From Caldilineaceae bacterium (GTDB taxonomy: Bacteria; Chloroflexota; Anaerolineae; Caldilineales; Caldilineaceae): a stretch of 14,664 bases of DNA. Below are positions 1 to 6,200 of the stretch, piece after piece. Location: positions 1 through 14,664 of the forward strand of contig JAHEML010000013.1 of the NCBI GenBank assembly GCA_024643705.1, written 5' to 3'. The notes under the pieces are model-generated. The model was not told where the DNA came from, searched no databases, and was given only the letters and a program-made list of their open reading frames with translations. The first letter of the stretch is position 1, and each line of letters opens with the position of its first letter. The translations under genes were made by a program, and so were the position numbers.

Positions 1-1
1 C

Positions 2-994
2 TTCATCGAATTCAACGGCGAAAGCCCCGCATCCATGGCCTACCAAGACGTGATCGGCGATCTCTTTGACGAGTTGCCGGTGATGCAGGCCATGGGCGAA
101 CGCTACACCATGCGCCTGCTCCACAGCCGCTCGGCCGCACTGGACGCAATTTTGAGCATCTATTACGAATGGCGGGGCAACCGGGACAAACTGCCCGACA
201 TCGCCATTGTCGATTGGCACGGCGTGCCCACCACCACTGAGTTCCACCTCTTTGTGGACTATTTCGCCCGCCACGGCATCAACGCGGTAATTTGCAGCCC
301 GGACGAAGTCGAGTTTCGGGATGGGGTGTTCTATGCCGACGGCACGGCTGTCGATTTTGTCTACAAGCGGGTGTTGATCACCGAATTGTTGCAAAAATAT
401 GGGCTGAACCACCCGATTGTTCATGCCCTGGAAGCAGGCAAAATCTGCGTGATGAACCCCTTCACCTGCAAACTGCTCCACAAAAAGGCCAGCTTTGCCA
501 TCGCGGGGGATGAGCGCAACGCCCATCTGCTCACACCGGAAGAACGGGCGGCCATCCAGGCCCACGTGCCCTGGACCCGTGTGGTGGAAGAGCGCACCAC
601 GCTTGATCAGAACGGTCAACCCATCGATCTGCTGCCCTGGGCCAGCCACAACAGGGAACATCTGGTGTTGAAACCCAACGACGAATACGGCGGAAAGGGT
701 GTCATCATCGGCTGGGAGACTGACCAGACAGCCTGGGACACCGCGCTCTTTGAGGGCTTGGAACAGCCGTCGATTGTGCAGGAACGGGCGGTCATCGCCT
801 ATGAGGATTTCCCCACCATGGGCGGCGACGGCAGCCTTGTCGTTTCGCAACGGCTGGTGGACTGCGACCCATTCCTTTTTCACGGCCAGGATGTCACCGG
901 TTGCCTCACCCGGCTGAGCAGCGTGACCCTGTTGAATGTGACAGCGGGCGGCGGATCAATTGTGCCGGTTTATGTTGTGGAGCCGAGAGATTAG
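2..994 (+). CDS. Circularly permuted ATP-grasp ligase (3' portion; 5' end outside window)
   Basis: The frame is open from base 2, so the gene begins upstream and 330 residues are visible. The fragment matches the circularly permuted ATP-grasp group (COG2308-like), which makes amide bonds between a carboxylate and an amine using ATP. Visible signatures are an acidic/Asn motif at the left edge (IEFNGESPASMAYQD), a central IVDWHGVPTTTEF block (about residues 68-81), the nucleotide-binding block LVLKPNDEYGGKGV (Lys224, Gly-rich loop 230-233), and a C-terminal Asn/Gly motif NVTAGGG (312-318). There is no membrane segment, so it should be cytoplasmic. The stop lies 12 bases before a GCS2 ligase gene, and a second one follows, so the three are probably one operon making one product. 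Members of both families are known amidoligases; the substrate here is unknown. The family call is firm, the specific reaction is not. Confidence 0.85.
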   Translation, partial: FIEFNGESPASMAYQDVIGDLFDELPVMQAMGERYTMRLLHSRSAALDAILSIYYEWRGNRDKLPDIAIVDWHGVPTTTEFHLFVDYFARHGINAVICSPDEVEFRDGVFYADGTAVDFVYKRVLITELLQKYGLNHPIVHALEAGKICVMNPFTCKLLHKKASFAIAGDERNAHLLTPEERAAIQAHVPWTRVVEERTTLDQNGQPIDLLPWASHNREHLVLKPNDEYGGKGVIIGWETDQTAWDTALFEGLEQPSIVQERAVIAYEDFPTMGGDGSLVVSQRLVDCDPFLFHGQDVTGCLTRLSSVTLLNVTAGGGSIVPVYVVEPRD

Positions 995-997
995 GAG
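993..997 (+). promoter_or_regulatory. Ribosome binding site of the first GCS2 ligase
   Basis: AGGAG lies nine bases before the ATG at 1007 and overlaps the last bases of the upstream ATP-grasp gene (stop TAG 992-994). It fixes the start of the ligase and supports cotranscription. Confidence 0.7.
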
Positions 998-1006
998 AAT
1001 CTGTCT

Positions 1007-2140
1007 ATGCCTTACCACTCACCACCCTCTTTGAATATCGGCATCGAAGAGGAATACCAGTTCATCGATCCCCAAAGCCGGGAATTGTTGGGCTACGCCA
1101 CCCAGTCTATGGGAGCCGAGCAGTTGCTCATCCGGGAAAAACAACCGGAGACCGAGTTTGCCCAGCGTATCAGCAGTGAGACGATTGAAGTGGGCACGCC
1201 CGTGTGCGCCGATATCAAAGAGGCGCGCACCGAATTGGTACGTATCCGCTCCACACTGCTCGAGCAGGCCAGCCGGGAAGGCTTCAAGGTTGTAGCCGCG
1301 GGCACCCACCCCTTCAGCCATTGGGCGCGGGAAGGCCGCCAGCCGGGTCTATCGCGCTACCGTGCGCTCATCGAAGACACCCAGATCATCGCCCGCCGCC
1401 TGCTGGCCTTTGGGATGCACGTCCACATTGGCATCGAGGACCGGGAGTTGTCGGTTGACGTGATGAATGGGATGCGTTATCTGCTGCCCCACATTCTCTG
1501 CCTGGCCAACAGCAGCCCTTTTTGGCTGGGTAAAGACACGGGCCTCAAGAGCTATCGGGCTGTGCTGCTGGATGCCCTGCCCCGCACGGGCATCCCCAAC
1601 GAATTTGACAGTTACGCCGACTACGAAAGCTATGTCGACACCCTCGTCCGCACCAACAGCATCCAGGGGCCGAGCCAAATCTGGTGGGACATCCGCCCCC
1701 ACCATCGCTTCCCCACCCTGGAAATCCGCATCTGCGATGTGCTGCCCAGTGTGGAAGATACCCTGGCGATCACGGCGCTGATTCAGGCGGTGGTGGCGTG
1801 GATGGTGGATCTGCGCATGGGCAACATGTCCTTTCGCCTCTACGATCGCACATTGATTGCCGAGAACAAATGGCGAGCCGTGCGCTACGGCTTGCAGGGC
1901 AAATTGCTGGATTTCGGCATCGAAGAGGAAGTGCCGGTCAAGTCGCTGATTCGGGAGTTGTTGGATCGGGTAGAACCGATGATGGACCGGCTCAACAGCC
2001 GAACCGAGTTGGAACACATTCACACCCTACTGGAGCGGGGCAGCAGCACGGATCGCCAATTGGCCGTGTGGCGGGCCAACGGCGAAAGCCTGAACGCAGT
2101 GGTAGACGACCTGATTGCAGAAACGGAGAGTCTGAAATGA
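1007..2140 (+). CDS. Carboxylate-amine ligase, GCS2/YbdK family (copy 1)
   Basis: The 377-residue product has the length and motifs of the GCS2 family (glutamate-cysteine ligase type 2, YbdK), which couples ATP hydrolysis to amide bond formation between a carboxylate such as glutamate and an amine. Seen in order: GIEEEY (12-17), the acidic motif that begins the glutamine-synthetase-like fold; THPFSHW (100-106); MHVHIGIED (137-145), with metal/ATP-site His; WWDIRPHH (226-233); and LEIRICD (238-244). There is no signal peptide. The start is backed by AGGAG nine bases upstream. It sits 12 bases after the permuted ATP-grasp gene and overlaps the second GCS2 gene by four bases. E. coli YbdK shows only weak glutamate-cysteine ligase activity, so glutathione-type synthesis should not be assumed. 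A role in a dedicated peptide or amide metabolite is the likelier reading. Confidence 0.9.
   Translation: MPYHSPPSLNIGIEEEYQFIDPQSRELLGYATQSMGAEQLLIREKQPETEFAQRISSETIEVGTPVCADIKEARTELVRIRSTLLEQASREGFKVVAAGTHPFSHWAREGRQPGLSRYRALIEDTQIIARRLLAFGMHVHIGIEDRELSVDVMNGMRYLLPHILCLANSSPFWLGKDTGLKSYRAVLLDALPRTGIPNEFDSYADYESYVDTLVRTNSIQGPSQIWWDIRPHHRFPTLEIRICDVLPSVEDTLAITALIQAVVAWMVDLRMGNMSFRLYDRTLIAENKWRAVRYGLQGKLLDFGIEEEVPVKSLIRELLDRVEPMMDRLNSRTELEHIHTLLERGSSTDRQLAVWRANGESLNAVVDDLIAETESLK
2137..2140 (+). other. ATGA stop/start overlap between the two GCS2 genes
   Basis: The start codon of copy 2 (2137-2139) overlaps the TGA stop of copy 1 (2138-2140). This arrangement usually marks translational coupling by terminating ribosomes. 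Confidence 0.85.
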
Positions 2141-3246
2141 AGCGACCCAGCTTGACCATTGGGATCGAAGAAGAATATCAGGTGGTTGACCCAGAGAGCG
2201 GCGAGTTGCGCTCCTTCATCACCCAGTTCATCGAAGATGGCAAAATGGTAATGATCGAGCGGGAGATCAAGCCGGAACTGCACCAGAGCATGGTGGAAAT
2301 GGGCACACCCGTATGCGAGACGCCCGCCCAAGCCATGGAAGAATTGCTGCGCCAGCGCCAGTTTATCACCAAATTGGCCGAGGACAAGGGGCTGGCAATT
2401 GTGGCCGCGGCCACCCATCCCTTCAGCCGCTGGGCCGACCAGCAGGTAACACCCTTTCCCCGCTACCGGGGCGTGCTGGAAGAGATGCAAGTGCTGGCCC
2501 AACGGCTGCTCATTTTTGGCATGCACATCCACGTGGGGCTGGACGACCAGGACTTTGCCATCGACACCATGAATGTGGTGCGCTACATGCTGCCCCATCT
2601 GCTGGCACTGAGCACCAGCAGCCCTTTCTGGTCGGGCCGCAAGACCGGGCTAAAGAGCTATCGGGCTGTGATCTTCGAGGACTTTCCCCGCAGCGGCATC
2701 CCGGATGTCTTCCGCAACCGGGCCGAATACGAAGGGCTGATCCGCACATTGGTCAACACTGGCTGCATGCCCGATTCCAGCAAAATCTGGTGGGATGTGC
2801 GCCCCCACCACCTCTACCCCACCCTGGAATTCCGCACCTGCGACATCTGCACACGGGTGGACGAAGCCATTGCCATCGCCGCGCTCTGCCAGGCGATTGT
2901 GCTGTGGCACTGGAAACTGCGCCAACGCAACATCACCTTTCGGGTCTACCGCCGGGATTTGATCACCGAGAACAAGTGGCGCGCGGCCCGCTATGGGCTG
3001 GACGGCAAGCTCATCGACTTTGGCAAAAAGACGGAGCTGCCCGCCCGCGCTCTTATTCGGGAAATGTTGGACCTGCTGGGTGAAGAGATCGACGAACTGG
3101 GGATCGCCAAGGAGATCGAGCCGGTTTTTCGCATGTTGGAGGTGGGAACCAGCGCCGATCGCCAGTTGCGGGTCTTCGACGCCAACGACGGAGATTTGAA
3201 AGCCGTGGTACATCATTTAATCGCGGAGACAAAAGAAGGGTTGTAA
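2137..3246 (+). CDS. Carboxylate-amine ligase, GCS2/YbdK family (copy 2)
   Basis: This 369-residue paralogue of the preceding gene has the same motifs: GIEEEY (9-14), THPFSRW (93-99), MHIHVG (129-134), WWDVRPHH (218-225), LEFRTCD (230-236). In the block from MHIHVG to the GIP motif, 35 of 61 aligned residues match copy 1 (counted by eye), so the two are old paralogues and not a recent duplication. The frame is open well upstream, but the true start is the ATG at 2137. It overlaps the TGA of copy 1 as ATGA, has GGAG at 2125-2128, and gives the canonical family N-terminus. The overlap implies translational coupling and fixed stoichiometry, as for subunits of a hetero-oligomer or two successive ligation steps. 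The cytoplasmic location follows from the lack of any signal sequence. Confidence 0.9.
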   Translation: MKRPSLTIGIEEEYQVVDPESGELRSFITQFIEDGKMVMIEREIKPELHQSMVEMGTPVCETPAQAMEELLRQRQFITKLAEDKGLAIVAAATHPFSRWADQQVTPFPRYRGVLEEMQVLAQRLLIFGMHIHVGLDDQDFAIDTMNVVRYMLPHLLALSTSSPFWSGRKTGLKSYRAVIFEDFPRSGIPDVFRNRAEYEGLIRTLVNTGCMPDSSKIWWDVRPHHLYPTLEFRTCDICTRVDEAIAIAALCQAIVLWHWKLRQRNITFRVYRRDLITENKWRAARYGLDGKLIDFGKKTELPARALIREMLDLLGEEIDELGIAKEIEPVFRMLEVGTSADRQLRVFDANDGDLKAVVHHLIAETKEGL

Positions 3247-3289
3247 GAAGCTGGACGATTCGCACGGGTGCGGTAATCTGCCGCGAACA

Positions 3290-3337
3290 AAAAGAGAGGG
3301 GGGAATGGGTGAAAATGCCCATTCCCCCCTCTCTTTT
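3290..3337. terminator. Bidirectional intrinsic terminator
   Basis: A perfect 20-bp inverted repeat: AAAAGAGAGGGGGGAATGGG at 3290-3309 pairs with its complement at 3318-3337, with an 8-base loop. The arms end in four A and four T respectively, so a U-tailed hairpin forms on either strand. It lies between the stop of the GCS2 gene (3246) and the stop of the converging substrate-binding protein gene (3373), exactly where a shared terminator is expected. Confidence 0.88.
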
Positions 3338-3372
3338 CAACTGCGAAAATCTATGAATCTGAGCGCGATAGA

Positions 3373-4548
3373 CTACTCGCCGCCCTCGACCAATTCTACA
3401 GTGATGGGCTGATAATCGGCGCCGGTGGTGTCGCCATCCAGCATCTCCAGCGCGGCCTGGGCCAGATCGCTGCGGAAAGCACCATCGCTGGGCGCTTCGG
3501 GGATAACCCCACTCTCAACCGACACCGCCACTGTCTGATCCCACAGTGCCTGATCCATGACACCGATGCCCGCAGGCGAAGGCCAGATCAGTTTGTTGAT
3601 CTCGTTTAACTGCCAGGTCATGTGGCTCTGACCCAAGGTGGGGCCGTTGTCCAATACCACCTGCACACAAGCATCGATCTCATCCCGGCACCACTGCCAA
3701 CCCTTGAAGCTGGCAGCCAGGAAGCGCACCGCCACATCCTCATGATCTGCCTCGGCCAGCCAGGACTCACGCACAAAAACGTGGTCCTGGAGCATGGCTG
3801 TACCCACATCGTTGAAGTTGATCACAGTCAGGTCTTCGGGGGTGTACAGTTCCCCGGTCTCCGGGTTGATCGCTTCCAACACCTGGGCATACTCGTTGTA
3901 GGTCATGGCTTCGGCTGCGTCCAGTTCCTTGTTCAGCAGGGCCAACATGTCAAAACTCTGCTGCACAACAGTCACATCGTCTGGGTTGTTGGGGTCGATG
4001 CCTTCGGCGCGCATGGCTGCGAAGAGTTCGTGCTCGTTGCCAAAGCCCCATGTGCCGATCTTTTTGCCGCGCATGTCGGCCACGGTTGCCACAGGGTTAT
4101 CCGCCCATGAGACTTCCAGGGTTCCGCTGCGCTGGAAGACCTGGCCAATATTCACCAGATCAGCGCCTTCGGAGCGGGAAGCCAACACCTTGGGAACCCA
4201 GGCCAGACCGAATTCTGCCTGGCCGGATGCCACAACCTGCTGGGGCACAATATCCACTGCACCTTCCAAAATTGTCACATCCAAACACTGTTCGGCATAG
4301 AAGCCTTGATCAACCGCAGCATAATAACCGGCAAATTGGGATTGGGTGACCCATTGCAACTGAAGGTTGACTGGGGTTGTTTCTGCACAGCCTTCTTCGG
4401 CGGGGGCTGCGGTTGCTTCGGCTGCGGGTGCAGCGGCCTCGCTATCAGCAGCAGGGGCTGGAGCAGCGGCTGGGGCCGCAGGCGCGGCACAGCCAGCCAA
4501 GGCAACAATCATCAGAATCAGAAAAACAGACAGAAAACGATTTTTCAT
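3373..4548 (-). CDS. NMT1/THI5-like ABC transporter substrate-binding lipoprotein
   Basis: The 391-residue product is a lipoprotein: signal segment FLSVFLILMIVALAGC with lipobox LAGC (Cys20), then an Ala/Pro/Glu-rich linker (21-53). The ligand domain starts at about residue 58 and carries LQLQWVTQSQFAGYYAA (62-78), then PQQVVASGQAEFGLAW (102-117), typical of NMT1/THI5-like proteins (PF09084). These bind thiamine pyrimidine precursors (ThiY type), riboflavin (RibY type, known from Chloroflexi) or sulfonates/nitriles. Which ligand applies cannot be read here. The start at 4548 is preferred over an in-frame ATG at 4602 because AAGGAG lies six bases upstream and the signal peptide begins there. 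No permease or ATPase gene is nearby, so the other transporter parts must be elsewhere. No TPP or FMN riboswitch is recognisable in its leader. Confidence 0.9.
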   Translation of the reverse strand: MKNRFLSVFLILMIVALAGCAAPAAPAAAPAPAADSEAAAPAAEATAAPAEEGCAETTPVNLQLQWVTQSQFAGYYAAVDQGFYAEQCLDVTILEGAVDIVPQQVVASGQAEFGLAWVPKVLASRSEGADLVNIGQVFQRSGTLEVSWADNPVATVADMRGKKIGTWGFGNEHELFAAMRAEGIDPNNPDDVTVVQQSFDMLALLNKELDAAEAMTYNEYAQVLEAINPETGELYTPEDLTVINFNDVGTAMLQDHVFVRESWLAEADHEDVAVRFLAASFKGWQWCRDEIDACVQVVLDNGPTLGQSHMTWQLNEINKLIWPSPAGIGVMDQALWDQTVAVSVESGVIPEAPSDGAFRSDLAQAALEMLDGDTTGADYQPITVELVEGGE

Positions 4549-4554
4549 GCTTTT

Positions 4555-4560
4555 CTCCTT
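4555..4560 (-). promoter_or_regulatory. Ribosome binding site fixing the start of the substrate-binding protein
   Basis: On the minus strand AAGGAG precedes the ATG at 4548 by six bases. This selects the internal start over the upstream in-frame ATG at 4602, which has no such site and would put a non-hydrophobic extension before the signal peptide. Confidence 0.8.
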
Positions 4561-4572
4561 TGGAACGGTTGG

Positions 4573-4602
4573 GTATAGGGAAAAATAGACCAATAAGGTC
4601 AA
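4573..4602 (-). promoter_or_regulatory. Possible sigma70-type promoter of the substrate-binding protein gene
   Basis: On the minus strand TTGACC (4602-4597) and CTATAC (4578-4573) are 18 bases apart, 24 bases before the translation start. The -35 is good and the -10 weak. A short palindrome GACC-N5-GGTC (4588-4600) overlaps the -35 region. The call rests on consensus likeness only. Confidence 0.35.
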
Positions 4603-4657
4603 GACAAGGTGCTATTTGATGATACAGCCCCAGCGCTACCCAGTCAAACAGAGACTG

Positions 4658-4690
4658 TTGTTCCCTTATTGTTCTCTTGTTGTTCACTGT
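4658..4690. repeat. Three 11-bp direct repeats (TTGTTCnCTnn), candidate regulator site
   Basis: Three consecutive 11-base units, TTGTTCCCTTA (4658), TTGTTCTCTTG (4669) and TTGTTCACTGT (4680), share TTGTTC-N-CT at exactly one helical turn spacing. The array lies about 60 bp upstream of the possible promoter of the substrate-binding protein and runs over the stop codon of the hydrolase (4684-4686). Direct repeats of 11 bp are used by OmpR/PhoB-type response regulators; that link is inference. Confidence 0.5.
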
Positions 4691-5964
4691 CGAGTGTAGC
4701 GTTCCACAAACTCCATGACAAGCCCAAACATGGCCTGCCCAGCCTCGGTCATATCATCCCCAATCTGCAAATAGTGGCTCACGTCGCGATAGTAGAAAAC
4801 CTCCACTGGCACGTCCGCGGCCTGCAACGCCGTTTCCAATTGATAGGCCTGGTCGATGGGGATAATCGCGTCGGCATCGGTGTGAATGATGAGAGTGGGG
4901 GGCAGATGGGCGGCAGTGTAAACAGGCGAGAAGCGCAGAAAGGGAACCGGGTAGACGTTGGCCGGGCCAAGTGCCGGGATCACCAGCCCATAGGGATCGG
5001 GAATCTCCAGCTTGCCTGCATAAAAATCCGCACTGCCGCTAAAGGCATTGGTGATGCCACCCACCGTCACCCAGGCCGCAAACTGCTCCCGTTCGTCCCG
5101 CAGCAGCCGGTGCAAGATAGCGCTGCTGAAGCTGCCCCCCATGGCCACGGCAGGCACATCGGCCACATCCACCCCCAGCAGACCCTGCCGGGCCAAATGG
5201 AGCACAACCCGGGCATCCTCGGCGTGGGCATAGACATCCAGCCCCCGTGTGCCGCTGGGCGAAATAGCAATGACCGTATAGCCCGCCGCGGCAAAGGCCA
5301 CGCTCACCGGCTCCCAGCCGTCGATGACACCAGGAAAGACGCCGAAGATCAAGGGCAACGGTTTGTCGCTCTGGGTTAACGGATGATAGACCCGCACCGT
5401 GTCGATGAGCGCGCCGGCCCACTCGAAAGCGAATGCCTGCCCCCACGCCACCGAACCAGCCGGAAAGGGCGTAGACGCGGTGTAGGGAGCGCCTGCCGTC
5501 AAACGAACCGCAGCGCCCAAGTCAGCTGGGAGCGGCGCGGCCACATGCCGTTGCACCGTCAAACGCGGCGCAGCGACAACAACATCCGGCTCCACTGTCA
5601 CCAGCCAGGGCACGCCCCACGCCCCGGTCAGCGCGGCTTCGTCGCTCTCTGGCCCCACCGCGGCCACCACATATTGGCCTCTGGGCACGGCATCGATATG
5701 ATAACGGCCCTGGCTATCGGTCGTCGCAGCGTGGGGTTGCCCGGTGGATTCGGCCACCAGAACAGACACACCAGGCGCAGGCCGACCATCCATCCACACC
5801 TCGCCCCGAATCGAGCCGGTTTCCGGGTTGGGCACGGCGTTTACGCCGCCCAACTGCTGCCCCACCAGATAGCCAACCACATTGGCTTCGGGCGTGGGCG
5901 CGCAGGCGGCCAGTAGTAGAGTCAAGAGAACAAGCGGCAGAGCACGCATACTATGATTGAACAT
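4684..5964 (-). CDS. Secreted alpha/beta-hydrolase lipoprotein with carboxypeptidase-regulatory-like domain
   Basis: The 426-residue product has a lipoprotein signal, LVLLTLLLAAC (lipobox Cys21), so it should be anchored outside the cytoplasmic membrane. Residues 49-102 (GSIRGEVWMDGRPAPGVSVL to YVVAAVG) look like a carboxypeptidase-regulatory/Ig-like beta-sandwich. Residues 185-426 form a dienelactone-hydrolase/acetylxylan-esterase-like alpha/beta-hydrolase with the nucleophile in AMGGSFS (Ser278), Asp363 or Asp365 in HTDADAIIP, and His397 in DVSHY. The triad looks complete, so an ester- or peptide-type hydrolase is likely, substrate unknown. The start at 5964 has a weak AAGGG six bases upstream; an in-frame ATG at 5949 would also keep the signal peptide but has no visible binding site. 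It is transcribed away from the Tricorn protease gene from its own promoter. Confidence 0.82.
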   Translation of the reverse strand: MFNHSMRALPLVLLTLLLAACAPTPEANVVGYLVGQQLGGVNAVPNPETGSIRGEVWMDGRPAPGVSVLVAESTGQPHAATTDSQGRYHIDAVPRGQYVVAAVGPESDEAALTGAWGVPWLVTVEPDVVVAAPRLTVQRHVAAPLPADLGAAVRLTAGAPYTASTPFPAGSVAWGQAFAFEWAGALIDTVRVYHPLTQSDKPLPLIFGVFPGVIDGWEPVSVAFAAAGYTVIAISPSGTRGLDVYAHAEDARVVLHLARQGLLGVDVADVPAVAMGGSFSSAILHRLLRDEREQFAAWVTVGGITNAFSGSADFYAGKLEIPDPYGLVIPALGPANVYPVPFLRFSPVYTAAHLPPTLIIHTDADAIIPIDQAYQLETALQAADVPVEVFYYRDVSHYLQIGDDMTEAGQAMFGLVMEFVERYTRQ

Positions 5965-6002
5965 GGGGGACCCTTGTGTGACGCGATATTCCTCGAATCA
6001 CA

Positions 6003-6031
6003 ACTGTACAAGAGCGGTCAGCGAATGTCAA
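6003..6031 (-). promoter_or_regulatory. Promoter of the hydrolase lipoprotein gene
   Basis: On the minus strand a perfect TTGACA (6031-6026) and TACAGT (6008-6003) are separated by 17 bases. Transcription would start near 5996, giving a leader of roughly 30 bases before the ATG at 5964. It is a near-consensus sigma70-type site. Confidence 0.7.
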
Positions 6032-6080
6032 TCTCACTTAGAAACTTTTGCTTTTTATCATCCAATCATTCGCAAAAAAT

Positions 6081-6110
6081 TTGCCAGCCCACCCAGCGCA
6101 ACGGTATACT
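6081..6110 (+). promoter_or_regulatory. Promoter of the Tricorn protease gene
   Basis: TTGCCA (6081-6086) and TATACT (6105-6110) are 18 bases apart, an AT-rich run precedes the -35, and the predicted start is near 6117. This gives a leader of about 85 bases to the ATG at 6201 and argues against any translation start before 6117. Confidence 0.65.
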
Positions 6111-6200
6111 ATCCGTCTGTCTATCAACCAAAAGGAATGCTGCAGGTCACGCCAAAACAGGCCAATCTGCGCTCTTTTCCATACTCATAAGCGGGGCGGC

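Noticed and set aside
1684..2136. Upstream extension of GCS2 copy 2 inside copy 1
   Set aside because: The translated extension has no family similarity, and the ATG at 2137 with GGAG gives the canonical N-terminus.
4549..4683. Riboswitch (TPP or FMN) in the leader of the binding-protein gene
   Set aside because: I could not find the conserved core motifs of either class in the minus-strand leader.
6048..6200. Upstream extension of the Tricorn protease
   Set aside because: It is Arg/Cys-rich with no family match and begins before the predicted promoter.
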